This document shows positions 34,520 through 44,421 of a stretch of 64,000 nucleotides of DNA, one piece after another. Source of the DNA: Bacteroidota bacterium (lineage in GTDB: Bacteria > Bacteroidota > Bacteroidia > UKL13-3); assembly GCA_947464275.1 (NCBI GenBank), contig CANHVU010000019.1, forward strand, positions 1 through 64,000, given 5' to 3'. Each line of letters begins with the position of its first letter. The stretch's first letter is position 1. The notes under the pieces are model-generated. The model saw nothing but the letters and a program-made list of their open reading frames with translations, had not been told where the DNA came from and did no database searches. Made by a program: the position numbers and the translations under genes.

Positions 34520-36643
34520 TTATTTTATTACTGCAAAGTTACCTGTTTGTACGATACCACTTTGTAAATCTTTTACGCTATACATATAAATTCCTTGTGT
34601 AATTTGGTTTTTCGAATCACTTAATAAATCCCAAGCATGTTCTCCACCTGTCATTACTGTTTTTTCTCTATCACTTAACCTATCAAACCAAGCATTTCCT
34701 TCACCATTATATGTATTAGCATCATGTTTAAAATTGGCAATTACATCACCACTGGTAGTGTAAATAGTAATTTCGCAGCTTTGAGGTAAATTATTAAAAT
34801 ATAACTTTTTGGTTCTTGAAGTTGTTCCATCCCAAGCAGCGCTGGTACTGTATGGATTAGGATAAACACCTACTTTTGTGTTTTGGTCTTCTTTGGTAAA
34901 ATTATTAATACTGCTACCACTAAAAACCCTAAAATCATTGCCACTAAAAGAAGATTCAAGCGGTTCAAGATTTAGTTTTTTATTACCTTTATCAAATGCT
35001 GTTACAATAATTAAATACTGCCAACCGTTACTTAAGTTATTTAGTGTATAAGAATAATAATATTTGGTGGTATCTCCATCAAAAGTAACAGGTTGAGGTA
35101 ATTTTATTAAATCAAATCCATTGTTAAAACCAACATCATTCCCTGTACTATCCCATTGTCCAATTAAATTCCTTGCATCAGTAAAATTAGGTTTCAAATC
35201 ATCTCCAACTTTACTTGAATATATTTTATATCCTTCAAAATCTTTTTCTCTAGTAATTGGATCAACTGATGATTCAGCATTATTACTCCAATAAATGGTT
35301 GCTTTCTTGTCGCTAGCTATAATTTTTACTTTTGGATCTTCAGGCGGTTCGGGTAATACAAATCTATCCAATCTGCCATTTTTGTTTAAATCCTTATCAA
35401 TACTGTAAATACCATTTTCATCAGAATCTTCACCTACATAGGTTGATCTACTTCTATTAAAATGTTCTTTTAATTCTTTTTGAGAGCCCTCTGTACTTAA
35501 TATAGTTAATGATTGGTTTTGAGTTGCTTCTCTTAATTGTTTTGCACAAACAAAAGCCATGGTATAAGTCATGCTTGAATCAGGTTCTAAGTGACGAAAA
35601 GGACCCACACTCATTAATTGTAACCAATTCGATGCAGGTCCATAAGTTGGGCCCGATGTTGAGTTTAAATCATTTGAATCAATACCTGCTGCTAATTTAC
35701 TAAAACGAGTTTGTTCATCGTTAGGACCAATATAAGGTGGAGTTGTAGAACCAAAGGTCCAAAAATTTGCATTAAAAGTTGGAGCAGTAAAACCTTTATT
35801 GGTAAATATTTCGGGTTTTGAAGGATTAAAAAATAAACCTTTCCAATCTACACCCAAAAACTGCATAGCGCCATATGAACTGATAAAGTTATAATCATCC
35901 GCATTTTTAGCAGCCATGTAGGCTACAATGGCACTGTTTTTTGTATCAACAAAATTTCTTCCTCTTTGAAAAAATAATGAGCCTGTTTCTCTTGTTACAT
36001 TAACATTTCGAACCACTAAATCGCTGTAATTACCAATATAAATGGAATCCCAGCGTTGCTTACTTTTATTAGTTATGGTATAATTTAAAATAACAAAATA
36101 ATCAGCGTATGAATAATTCCAATTAAGTACTTCCACTTTTACTACTGCCTTCAATGGGTTATCATGTCCGTTAATTGGAATAGAAGTTCCTGGTATAATA
36201 ACATTACTGTCGGTAATGGTCATTACAAAATCTTGATGTGATATAGCCGATTTAGAATAGTTTGGACTTTTGGTAAGATTTGATTTTTCTACAATATTTG
36301 TTAGTGGAGTAAATTCAAAATTTGCTGCTCCCGTTGAATAACCAGCGCTGCTCTCTGATGATGAGGTTGAAACTCTTGGTTGTCCATTAACATATGCTCC
36401 AATCCAAATTCCACCTTCAAATAAATGTTCAACCCCACTTCCTGTTGGATATGCCATAGAAGGAGGTCCACTTGTATTTGACCTTACATTTGGTCTGCCA
36501 ATAGTTCCTGAGTTATTTACAGTAAGCCCTAAACGAGCCGCACTAGTATATTTGCCTTCATTTTTAACTTGACCATAATTGCTAGTAATAATGGTTAACA
36601 TTAAAAAAGATGTAAGAATTAAATAATTAACTTGTTTTTGCAT
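34520..36643 (-). CDS. Large secreted protein with FlgD/T9SS-like C-terminal domain
   Basis: This 707-residue protein starts with a signal peptide (about 1-24). Most of it is beta-rich with no family I recognise. A calcium-type DSDENGIYSIDKDLNKNGRLDRF stretch sits near 405-427, and a fibronectin-like segment follows near 440-560. The C-terminus (VGVYPNPYSTSAAWDG, then GIYMYSVKDLQSGIVQTGNFAVIK) matches the T9SS/FlgD-like C-terminal domain. It follows (in transcription precedes) the 888-residue T9SS protein gene by 69 bases, so both may be one operon. It is probably a surface or outer-membrane-associated protein. Confidence 0.75.
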   Translation of the reverse strand: MQKQVNYLILTSFLMLTIITSNYGQVKNEGKYTSAARLGLTVNNSGTIGRPNVRSNTSGPPSMAYPTGSGVEHLFEGGIWIGAYVNGQPRVSTSSSESSAGYSTGAANFEFTPLTNIVEKSNLTKSPNYSKSAISHQDFVMTITDSNVIIPGTSIPINGHDNPLKAVVKVEVLNWNYSYADYFVILNYTITNKSKQRWDSIYIGNYSDLVVRNVNVTRETGSLFFQRGRNFVDTKNSAIVAYMAAKNADDYNFISSYGAMQFLGVDWKGLFFNPSKPEIFTNKGFTAPTFNANFWTFGSTTPPYIGPNDEQTRFSKLAAGIDSNDLNSTSGPTYGPASNWLQLMSVGPFRHLEPDSSMTYTMAFVCAKQLREATQNQSLTILSTEGSQKELKEHFNRSRSTYVGEDSDENGIYSIDKDLNKNGRLDRFVLPEPPEDPKVKIIASDKKATIYWSNNAESSVDPITREKDFEGYKIYSSKVGDDLKPNFTDARNLIGQWDSTGNDVGFNNGFDLIKLPQPVTFDGDTTKYYYSYTLNNLSNGWQYLIIVTAFDKGNKKLNLEPLESSFSGNDFRVFSGSSINNFTKEDQNTKVGVYPNPYSTSAAWDGTTSRTKKLYFNNLPQSCEITIYTTSGDVIANFKHDANTYNGEGNAWFDRLSDREKTVMTGGEHAWDLLSDSKNQITQGIYMYSVKDLQSGIVQTGNFAVIK

Positions 36644-36896
36644 ATTTTACAGTTTGCAAATATGTAAAAATTAACAATACCGAACTGTTAAATTATTATT
36701 TTGCAGAATATAATTGATAAAAAATATTTTTCAACAACTTAAAAACCTCTAAAACATTGTGAATGTTAAATTTAATGATACTTGGTGTCTATATTTTCAA
36801 TGATAATTGTCAATAGATAAAATTATTTTTACTACTATTTGACACCATCATTATATTGCAACACATTTACACAATAAAATTAATAGAATTATACCA

Positions 36897-38042
36897 ATGA
36901 AGCATTTGAAAATTAAAGCATCTTTTGTATTAATGATAGCTATGTTACTTTTTAGTAGCTTATCAGTATTTGCGCAAGATATGAACGAGGAAGCAGCTGA
37001 AGCGGCTCAATCAACAGCTAGTAATATTAACTGGTTAATCGCAGGAATTGCTATTTTGTTGGTTTTTATTATTGGAATGGTTTTCGATATTTTATCGAAA
37101 GTTGGTGATGTTCAAAAGAAACCAATTATTAATTGGGGAAGAATTAATGCTAATTTGGCATTAGTATTTTTAGTAGTAGGTTTAGCTGCAACAGTTTGGG
37201 AGTTTATGGTTCACGGAAAACTAACATTGTTTGCTCTGCCAGCTGCCTCAGCACACGCTCAAGAGTATGATAATATGTTTATGATTACTCTAGCATTAAC
37301 AGGTGTGGTTTTTGTAATAACCCAAATATTATTGTTTTGGTATACCTACAAATACAAAGAAAATTTGAAACGCAAAGCATTGCATTATCCTGATAATCAC
37401 AAATTAGAGTTAATTTGGACAATTATTCCAACTTTTGTTCTAACAATTTTAGTGGTTAGAGGTTTAATAGTTTGGAATCATATGACTTCAAGTAAATCAG
37501 AAAATGCAATGAACATAGAAGTATTTGGCTACCAATTTGCTTGGAATGCTCGCTACAGTGGTGCTGATAATAAATTGGGCAGATACGATTTCCGTCAAAT
37601 GGGTGTAGTAAATGCTTTAGGTGTAGATAGTACTAAAGAATTTGCTGGTGATGATATTATTACTAGCGAATTACATATTCCAGTTAACAGAGATATTTAT
37701 TTGCATTTTAGAGCGAAAGATGTAATTCACTCAGCATATTTACCTCATTTTAGAGTTCAAATGAACGTGGTACCAGGTTTACCAACTAAATTTAGTTTTA
37801 CGCCTACTTTAACAACCAACGAAATGCGTGTTAAATTGGATAATCCTAATTTTGATTACATATTGTTATGTAACAAAATTTGTGGAAGTGCGCATTACCG
37901 AATGAAAATGAAAGTAATAGTTGATTCGGAAGAAGAATTCGAAAAATGGATTAAACAACAACCAGCTTTAACAGCAAAAGGTACTGAAACTAACAATGCT
38001 TTTTCTTTTAAAATAAAAAATAGCCCTTTGGCTTCAAATTAA
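36897..38042 (+). CDS. Cytochrome c oxidase subunit II
   Basis: Subunit II passes electrons from cytochrome c through its CuA centre to subunit I. The 381 residues start with a signal peptide (about 1-26), followed by membrane helices and a cupredoxin domain. All CuA ligands are visible: H278 in VIHSAYLPHF and C325-x3-C329-x3-H333-xx-M336. No fused cytochrome c domain is present. It is first in the oxidase operon; subunit I starts 34 bases later. The length is above average because of an extra N-terminal helix region, as in other Bacteroidota. Confidence 0.95.
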   Translation: MKHLKIKASFVLMIAMLLFSSLSVFAQDMNEEAAEAAQSTASNINWLIAGIAILLVFIIGMVFDILSKVGDVQKKPIINWGRINANLALVFLVVGLAATVWEFMVHGKLTLFALPAASAHAQEYDNMFMITLALTGVVFVITQILLFWYTYKYKENLKRKALHYPDNHKLELIWTIIPTFVLTILVVRGLIVWNHMTSSKSENAMNIEVFGYQFAWNARYSGADNKLGRYDFRQMGVVNALGVDSTKEFAGDDIITSELHIPVNRDIYLHFRAKDVIHSAYLPHFRVQMNVVPGLPTKFSFTPTLTTNEMRVKLDNPNFDYILLCNKICGSAHYRMKMKVIVDSEEEFEKWIKQQPALTAKGTETNNAFSFKIKNSPLASN

Positions 38043-38076
38043 TTTTTAACACTTAGAAATAAAATAATAGATATAT

Positions 38077-39978
38077 ATGAGCGCAGTTGCAATGCATACC
38101 GATGGACATCACCACGATGACCACGGCCATCACAAAGAGACCTTCATTTCGAAGTACATTTTTAGTATGGACCACAAAATGATATCAAAACAGTTTTTAA
38201 TAACTGGTATCATTATGGGTACAATTGGAATGTTAATGTCGTTAGTTTTCCGTTTACAGCTTGCTTATCCTGATACTAAGTTTCCAATTTTTGAAACTAT
38301 TTTAGGTGAGTGGGGTAAAGGTGGAAAATTAGATCCTAATTTCTATTTAGCTTTAATTACTATACATGGTACCATTATGGTATTCTTTGTATTAACCGCT
38401 GGTTTAAGTGGTACGTTTAGTAATTTATTAATTCCATTACAAGTTGGTGCTCGTGATATGGCTTCACCTTTCATGAACATGTTATCATATTGGTTCTTCT
38501 TTACCTCATCGGTAATTATGATTTGCTCATTATTTGTGCAAGGTGGACCAGCGTCTGCAGGTTGGACAATTTACCCACCATTATCAGCATTGCCAAAAGC
38601 AATTCCTGGTTCTGGTACTGGTATGACTTTATGGTTAGTATCAATGATTATGTTTATTGTATCATCATTATTAGGTGGTATTAACTATGTAGCTACTGTG
38701 GTAAACATGCGTACCAAAGGTATGAAAATGACTAGAATGCCTTTAACTATTTGGGCATTTACATTTACTGCTATTTTAGGTATTTTATCTTTCCCTGTTT
38801 TATTTGGTGGTTCTCTTTTATTAGTTTTTGATAGAAGTTTTGGAACATCTTTCTACTTAAATGAAATTCCTGCTGACTTAGCTGGTGGAATTGAAAGAGT
38901 TGGTGGTTCACCAATTTTATTCCAACATTTATTTTGGTTCTTAGGTCACCCTGAGGTGTATATTATTTTATTACCTGCTTTAGGTATTACTTCTGAAGTT
39001 ATTGCTACCAATGCTCGTAAGCCAATTTTTGGTTACCGTGCAATGATTGGTTCAATTATTGCTATTGCTATTTTATCATTCATTGTTTGGGGTCACCATA
39101 TGTTTATTACAGGTATGAATCCTTTCTTAGGTTCGGTATTTATGTTAGGAACATTAATTATTGCTGTTCCTTCGGCTGTAAAAACATTTAACTATTTAGG
39201 TACTTTATGGCAAGGTAATTTGCGTTTAAATCCTCAAATGATGTTTGCTATTGGTTTAGTATCATTCTTTATTTCGGGTGGTTTAACAGGTATCTTCTTA
39301 GGAAATGCTGCTTTGGATATTAACTTACACGATTCATACTTTGTGGTTGCTCATTTCCATTTAGTAATGGGTAGTGCTGCTATATTTGGTATGTTATGTG
39401 GTATTTACCATTGGTATCCTAAAATGTTTGGTAGAACAATGAACGAAAGCTTAGGTCATATCCATTTCTGGATGACAATAGTTTCGGCTTATTGCGTATT
39501 CTTCCCTATGCACTTTATGGGTTTAGCAGGTGTACCTCGTAGATATTATGCATTTACTGCTTACGATCAGTTCAATGTTTTTGTTGATATGAACAAATTC
39601 ATTACCTACGCTGCATTTATCGGTGGTATAGCACAGTTCATTTTCTTATTCAATTTCTTTTACAGTATGTTTAAAGGTAAAAAAGCGGTTCAAAACCCTT
39701 GGGAAAGTAACACTTTAGAGTGGACTACTCCAGTTAAACATTTACATGGCAACTGGCCAGGAGAAATTCCTCACGTTTATCGTTGGCCATATGATTACAG
39801 CGTACCAGGTCACGAAAGTGATTTCATTCCGCAAACAACTCCAGATGAAGGTCAATTAGACCCATTATCTGAACCAAAGGCGGTTCCTGCTCCTGAGCGT
39901 AAAAAAGTTCCTACTTTAGAAAAAGAAGAAGCAGTTTTATTTTCAGTTGTAAAACGTTGGTTGGGTTTTGCTCAATAA
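38077..39978 (+). CDS. Cytochrome c oxidase subunit I
   Basis: This is the catalytic subunit that reduces oxygen and pumps protons. The 633 residues contain the 12-helix core. Heme/copper ligands can be placed: H97 (heme a) in TIHGTIMVFF, H291 in GHPEVYI with the conserved Glu, H340-H341 (CuB) in WGHHMFITGM, and H426/H428 in VAHFHLVMG. These are A-type heme-copper oxidase motifs. The N-terminus is His-rich (HTDGHHHDDHGHH), which may bind copper but is common in this family. The C-terminal 60 residues are soluble and rich in Pro/Glu/Lys. Confidence 0.97.
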   Translation: MSAVAMHTDGHHHDDHGHHKETFISKYIFSMDHKMISKQFLITGIIMGTIGMLMSLVFRLQLAYPDTKFPIFETILGEWGKGGKLDPNFYLALITIHGTIMVFFVLTAGLSGTFSNLLIPLQVGARDMASPFMNMLSYWFFFTSSVIMICSLFVQGGPASAGWTIYPPLSALPKAIPGSGTGMTLWLVSMIMFIVSSLLGGINYVATVVNMRTKGMKMTRMPLTIWAFTFTAILGILSFPVLFGGSLLLVFDRSFGTSFYLNEIPADLAGGIERVGGSPILFQHLFWFLGHPEVYIILLPALGITSEVIATNARKPIFGYRAMIGSIIAIAILSFIVWGHHMFITGMNPFLGSVFMLGTLIIAVPSAVKTFNYLGTLWQGNLRLNPQMMFAIGLVSFFISGGLTGIFLGNAALDINLHDSYFVVAHFHLVMGSAAIFGMLCGIYHWYPKMFGRTMNESLGHIHFWMTIVSAYCVFFPMHFMGLAGVPRRYYAFTAYDQFNVFVDMNKFITYAAFIGGIAQFIFLFNFFYSMFKGKKAVQNPWESNTLEWTTPVKHLHGNWPGEIPHVYRWPYDYSVPGHESDFIPQTTPDEGQLDPLSEPKAVPAPERKKVPTLEKEEAVLFSVVKRWLGFAQ

Positions 39979-39990
39979 TTTAAAAAATAA

Positions 39991-40024
39991 AAACAACCGC
40001 ACTTTTATTGTGCGGTTGTTTTAT
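39991..40024 (+). terminator. Hairpin between COX1 and ctaA, terminator-like
   Basis: AAACAACCGCAC (39991-40002) pairs perfectly with GTGCGGTTGTTT (40010-40021) across a 7-base loop, but the T-run is short. It lies 12 bases after COX1 and 30 bases before ctaA. It may reduce expression of the downstream assembly genes relative to the two main subunits. Confidence 0.75.
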
Positions 40025-40054
40025 AAATAGAATGATTTAAAGTCATTCATAATA

Positions 40055-41032
40055 ATGTTAGAAACTAAAAAATACGAAATTAGATTTAGAAGATTTGGAA
40101 TTGCAACCATCATTGCAGTTTTCTTTCTAATTTTTGTAGGAGGTTTAGTAAGAAGTACAGGAAGTGGAATGGGATGCCCTGATTGGCCAAAATGTTTTGG
40201 TCAGTATGTGCCGCCTACCAATATCAATCAATTACCTGTTGATTATAAAACTAAGTTTGCCGTTCAAGGGAAGCAAATAGCTGATTTTGATGTTTACAAA
40301 ACTTGGATTGAATATTTAAATAGGTTAGTTGGAGTTGTTATTGGTTTATTTATTTTGTTGACAGTAGTTTTTGCTTTTCCTTATCTAAAATCAAATCCTA
40401 AAATATTTTGGCTAAGTTTTGTAGCTTTTATTTTGGTTGGTTTTCAAGGTTGGATTGGTTCCAAAGTTGTTGCTTCCGATTTAGCAACTTGGATGATAAC
40501 CATTCACATGCTGATAGCTTTGTTAATTGTAGCATTATTAATATTTACAGTTACCAATTCACAAGAGTTCAGTATTGTTCAATATAAATCGGATAGTTCT
40601 TTAAAATTGTTTATCATTATTGCATTAATTATTAGTTTAATACAAATAGTTAGTGGAACTCAAGTTCGCGAAAAAGTTGACCATGTGGCTAATCTTTTGG
40701 GTGAACAATACAGAACTCAATGGCCCAAATTTTTTATGGAAGAGTTAATCTTTAAATTACATAGAAGTTGGTCAATTTTGAGTTTACTTATTTCAACACT
40801 TTTGCTTTTTAAATATAGAAGTTTGTTTGAAAGAAGTTCTTTAATTTATAAATGTGGATTGGGAATTATTTTGCTGTTATGTTCCCAAGCACTTAGTGGA
40901 AGTATTTTGGTAAATTTAGGTTTTCCAAAACAAGTTACTTCCATTCATTTAACAGTAGGAAGTATTATTGCTGGCTTACAAATTTTAGTAGCCATTTTGA
41001 TTTTTAACAAAACAAAGCAAATAACTGAATAG
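40055..41032 (+). CDS. ctaA: Heme A synthase (COX15/CtaA)
   Basis: CtaA oxidises heme O to heme A for the aa3 oxidase. The 325 residues form about eight helices with the family pattern GGLVRSTGSGMGCPDWPKCFGQYVPP (starting near residue 28) and conserved heme-ligand histidines in paired helices. It follows the hairpin after COX1 and precedes ctaB by 22 bases. Confidence 0.93.
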   Translation: MLETKKYEIRFRRFGIATIIAVFFLIFVGGLVRSTGSGMGCPDWPKCFGQYVPPTNINQLPVDYKTKFAVQGKQIADFDVYKTWIEYLNRLVGVVIGLFILLTVVFAFPYLKSNPKIFWLSFVAFILVGFQGWIGSKVVASDLATWMITIHMLIALLIVALLIFTVTNSQEFSIVQYKSDSSLKLFIIIALIISLIQIVSGTQVREKVDHVANLLGEQYRTQWPKFFMEELIFKLHRSWSILSLLISTLLLFKYRSLFERSSLIYKCGLGIILLLCSQALSGSILVNLGFPKQVTSIHLTVGSIIAGLQILVAILIFNKTKQITE

Positions 41033-41054
41033 TTGTAGGCATAAAAGATATAAA

Positions 41055-41957
41055 TTGGATAAAATAGAACAACATATTGCTATTGAAACAACAAGTTTTT
41101 GGAAACAAAAATATGATGATTACATGCAACTTATTAAAATTAGGTTGAGTAGTTTAGTTGTATTCAGTTCAGTTATTACTTATTTAACTGCTGCGAGTGG
41201 CACTATTAATTGGTTTGAGGTATTTATACTAGGTGCTGCTGGCTTATTGGTAACCGGTGCAGCTAATGGAATTAATCAAATTATTGAAAAGGACTATGAT
41301 AAGTTAATGACTAGAACGGCTAATCGACCAGTTTCAACTGGACGTATGAGCGTTTTAGAAGCCGGAATTAGCTCAACTTTAATGGGGCTAGTAGGGGTTT
41401 TCTTGATTGGTTTTTACTTAAATCAATTAAGTGGAATTTTAGCATTAGTTTCTCTGTTGAGTTATGCATTTGTTTATACACCGTTAAAAAGAGTAACTCC
41501 TATTTCGGTTTTTGTGGGTGCGTTTCCTGGAGCTTTTCCAACCATGTTGGGTTGGGTAGCTTATACAGGAAAAATTGATTTAGCAGCTATTGTTTTATTT
41601 ACCGTTCAATTTGTTTGGCAATTTCCTCATTTTTGGAGTATTGCTTGGCTTTTGGAAGACGATTACAAAAAAGCAGGTTTCAAAATGTTGCCTTTCAACC
41701 CAGGAAGAACCAAGAAAACTGCATTCCAATGTTTATTATTCTCGTTAATTTTAATTCCAATTGGAATTTTACCAACTGTGTTTGGAATTTCGGGAGTGGT
41801 AGCCGCTGTGGTTGCTGTATTTGGTGCCTTATATTTTAGTTTTTACGCCTATAAATTATATAAAAGTTGTGAACTAGCTGATGCTAAAAAGTTAATGTTA
41901 GCCGCAATTATCTATCTACCCATTGTTCAACTTTTTTACTTGATAGATAAAATTTAA
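41055..41957 (+). CDS. ctaB: Protoheme IX farnesyltransferase (CtaB/CyoE)
   Basis: CtaB adds a farnesyl group to heme b to make heme O. The 300 residues form a UbiA-fold prenyltransferase of about nine helices. The first Asp-rich motif reads ANGINQIIEKDYDKLMTRT, and the second region is SIAWLLEDDYKKAGFKMLP. The start is TTG at 41055; the next in-frame ATG is 22 codons later and would cut into the N-terminal region. ctaA ends 22 bases upstream. Confidence 0.94.
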   Translation: MDKIEQHIAIETTSFWKQKYDDYMQLIKIRLSSLVVFSSVITYLTAASGTINWFEVFILGAAGLLVTGAANGINQIIEKDYDKLMTRTANRPVSTGRMSVLEAGISSTLMGLVGVFLIGFYLNQLSGILALVSLLSYAFVYTPLKRVTPISVFVGAFPGAFPTMLGWVAYTGKIDLAAIVLFTVQFVWQFPHFWSIAWLLEDDYKKAGFKMLPFNPGRTKKTAFQCLLFSLILIPIGILPTVFGISGVVAAVVAVFGALYFSFYAYKLYKSCELADAKKLMLAAIIYLPIVQLFYLIDKI

Positions 41958-41960
41958 ATA

Positions 41961-42545
41961 ATGATACAAACTGTGAATAAACAAATAATTGATGAGCGCG
42001 AACCAGGTGTAGAGCCTAAAAAGTTTGTACTTTGGTTGTTACTAGTGAGTAGTATAATGCTATTTGCTGGTTTTACAAGTGCTTATATAGTGCGCAGGGG
42101 AGAGGGAGAATGGGTAGTTTTTGAACTACCAATTATGTTTATGCTAAACACTGGTGTGGTAGTTTTAAGCAGTGTTTTTATGCAATGGGCATATATTGCT
42201 GCTAAAAAAGACGAATTGAATCAAACTAAATTAGGACTTGGTTTGGCAATAGTATTAGGAACTTTATTTTGCATAATGCAATATTGGGGTTGGAGCCAAA
42301 TGGTTTATAATTCAATTTATTTTGGATTTGCTAACCCTAGTGGTTCATTTGTATATGTAATTACTGGATTGCATATGGCACATGTTATAATTGGAATTTT
42401 ATATTTAGTAATCATATTTATACAAACTTTTAGATTTAAAGTACATAAAAAGGCAATAAGAGGCATAGCAATGTGTAATACTTATTGGCATTTTGTAGGA
42501 ATACTTTGGATTTATCTTTATGTATTTTTACTTTTGAACAGATAA
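41961..42545 (+). CDS. Cytochrome c oxidase subunit III family protein (first copy)
   Basis: This 194-residue subunit III-type protein has five helices (KFVLWLLLVSSIMLFAGFTSAYIV, then ITGLHMAHVIIGILYLVIIF and TYWHFVGILWIYLYVFLLL). The end motif TYWHFVGILW is the family signature. It starts 3 bases after ctaB, so it is translationally coupled. A second COX3-family gene follows, as often in Bacteroidota oxidase operons. Confidence 0.92.
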   Translation: MIQTVNKQIIDEREPGVEPKKFVLWLLLVSSIMLFAGFTSAYIVRRGEGEWVVFELPIMFMLNTGVVVLSSVFMQWAYIAAKKDELNQTKLGLGLAIVLGTLFCIMQYWGWSQMVYNSIYFGFANPSGSFVYVITGLHMAHVIIGILYLVIIFIQTFRFKVHKKAIRGIAMCNTYWHFVGILWIYLYVFLLLNR

Positions 42546-42585
42546 TATTTAAATAAACTAAGAAACAAATAATAAATAATAAATA

Positions 42586-43341
42586 ATGGCAAACTCAGCT
42601 ACTTTAACTACCGACAGCAAACAAACATGGGGTGGTGGTAAATCACCATTTAGTGTAAGTTATGGTAAATTAATGATGTGGATTTTTCTACTTTCAGATG
42701 CATTTACTTTTTCATCATTACTAGTTGCGTATGGTTTTGTAAGATTTACTTTTACAGGCTCATTACCTAACACAGTTGTAAAACCTTTTGCTCACCTTTC
42801 GCATAATTTTGTTGAAGAAATGCAAAAAGCAGGCTTGTTTGTTACTGAACGTTGGCCTTCACCTGAATTAGTATTCAATCATTTTCCTTTCTTACATGGT
42901 ATTCACTTGCCTTTAATGTTCGTAAGTTTGATGACCTTTATTTTAATTTTTAGCTCAGTTACTATGGTATTAGCTGTTGAAGCTGGTCATAGAATGGCTA
43001 AAAAAGAAGTAGAGAACTACATGATTTTAACAATCATTGGTGGTGCAGCTTTCTTAGGTTGCCAAGCTTGGGAGTGGACAAACTTTATTACTGAAGGTGC
43101 AAGCTTAAGTAGCAATCCTTTTGGGCCAACAGCTTTTGCCGCTTTGTTCTTTATTGTTACAGGTTTCCACGGAACTCACGTTCTTTCTGGTGTTATTTTA
43201 AATATAGTTATTTACTTAAATGTAGTTAACGGAACCTACGAAAAAAGAGGCCATTACGAAATGGTTGAAAAAGTAGGTTTATACTGGCATTTTGTTGATT
43301 TAGTTTGGGTGTTTGTATTTACATTCTTCTATTTAATATAA
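42586..43341 (+). CDS. Cytochrome c oxidase subunit III family protein (second copy)
   Basis: This 251-residue protein has about five to seven helices with the COX3 pattern (KLMMWIFLLSDAFTFSSLL, FIVTGFHGTHVLSGVIL, LYWHFVDLVWVFVFTFFYLI). It is longer than the first copy because of an insertion near residues 55-100. The copies differ clearly in sequence, so they are old paralogues rather than a recent duplication. Confidence 0.93.
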   Translation: MANSATLTTDSKQTWGGGKSPFSVSYGKLMMWIFLLSDAFTFSSLLVAYGFVRFTFTGSLPNTVVKPFAHLSHNFVEEMQKAGLFVTERWPSPELVFNHFPFLHGIHLPLMFVSLMTFILIFSSVTMVLAVEAGHRMAKKEVENYMILTIIGGAAFLGCQAWEWTNFITEGASLSSNPFGPTAFAALFFIVTGFHGTHVLSGVILNIVIYLNVVNGTYEKRGHYEMVEKVGLYWHFVDLVWVFVFTFFYLI

Positions 43342-43391
43342 TTCTAAAATTTAAGAGTTTAATAGTTTAACACATTATAAAAAAAATTATC

Positions 43392-43721
43392 ATGGATCAC
43401 ATAGAACATTTAGAACACACCGAATCGCCTGCTAATATGAAAAGCCAAATTTGGCGCACATTTTGGGTATTATTAGCTTTAACTTTAGTCGATATCGTTT
43501 TATATTTCGTATTACTTTCGAGTCACTCCATCGCTAAAAATATTCTTTTTGTATTTTTAGGAATAGTAAAAGCATTTTATATCGTTTCGGTATTTATGCA
43601 TATGAAATTTGAACGTAAATTCTTAGTTTGGATTATTATTGCGCCAATGATATTTGTATGTTTCTTAATTTGGTTAGCTTTAACTGAAGCAGGATATACA
43701 TTTGGAATGCGTTTATTTTAA
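43392..43721 (+). CDS. Cytochrome c oxidase subunit IV family protein
   Basis: This 109-residue protein has three helices (WRTFWVLLALTLVDIVLYFVL, ILFVFLGIVKAFYIVSVFMH, VWIIIAPMIFVCFLIWLAL) and the short KAFYIVSVFMHMKFE signature of prokaryotic COX4. It stabilises the oxidase complex. It follows the second COX3-like gene by 50 bases. Confidence 0.9.
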   Translation: MDHIEHLEHTESPANMKSQIWRTFWVLLALTLVDIVLYFVLLSSHSIAKNILFVFLGIVKAFYIVSVFMHMKFERKFLVWIIIAPMIFVCFLIWLALTEAGYTFGMRLF

Positions 43722-43773
43722 AAAATCATTTTCGTAAAAAAACTTTAAGTAAGTTTTTTACTTTATATAATTA

Positions 43774-44421
43774 ATGAAAAGAAAATCATTTTGGGTAGCA
43801 ATTGGCCTTTTAGTAGTGCCAGTTGCTCTCTTTTTTTTATTGCGTGCTAGCAAACAAAACTACAAGCACCTTCCTCATTTAGGTTATCATACAGAGCCTA
43901 ATGGAAAAGATATTAAGGACACTATTTTTTACCTAGTTCCTGAATTTTCAGTTACCGATCAAAGTGGAAAAGAATTAAACACCAAAATGCTGAGCAATAA
44001 TATTGTGATAGCTAATTTCTTTTTTGCTAGCTGCAAAGATATTTGCCCTGCTATGAACCATAATGTTTCTGCATTTTATGAAAAAGCCAAAGAATGGAGC
44101 GAGGTTAAATTGGTTTCATTTACCGTTGATCCTGACAACGATTCTACAAAAGTATTGGCCGATTACGCCAATAGATTTAAAGCTGATAAAAATATTTGGC
44201 ATTTTTGCAGAACCAATAAAGAAAATTTGTTCAAAATTGGGCAAGGTTTTTTATTACCTGTATCAATTGAAGATAAAACAGTTGACCATAGCCAACAAGT
44301 AATATTAATGGATAAATCGCGCTGTATTAGAGGGGTTTATAATGGCCTTGATTTAAACGATATGAAGCGATTAGATGATGAATTAAAAGTACTTTTATAT
44401 GAATACCACGAACCAAAATAG
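43774..44421 (+). CDS. SCO family copper chaperone
   Basis: SCO proteins deliver copper to the CuA site of subunit II. The 215 residues have an N-terminal membrane anchor (about 5-23) and a thioredoxin-like domain. The copper ligands are C87 and C91 (FASCKDICP) with H172 (VDHSQQVIL). It overlaps the next gene by 23 bases. Confidence 0.94.
   Translation: MKRKSFWVAIGLLVVPVALFFLLRASKQNYKHLPHLGYHTEPNGKDIKDTIFYLVPEFSVTDQSGKELNTKMLSNNIVIANFFFASCKDICPAMNHNVSAFYEKAKEWSEVKLVSFTVDPDNDSTKVLADYANRFKADKNIWHFCRTNKENLFKIGQGFLLPVSIEDKTVDHSQQVILMDKSRCIRGVYNGLDLNDMKRLDDELKVLLYEYHEPK

Noticed and set aside
36644-36896. Strong promoter and GGTGTC/GACACC inverted pair upstream of the oxidase operon
   Set aside because: The 6-bp pair is spaced about 50 bases and the only -7-like box (TATATTGC) lacks one T. 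I consider both too weak to annotate.
41961-43341. Two COX3-family genes as a recent duplication
   Set aside because: They differ strongly in length and sequence, and paired subunit III-type genes are usual in Bacteroidota oxidase operons.
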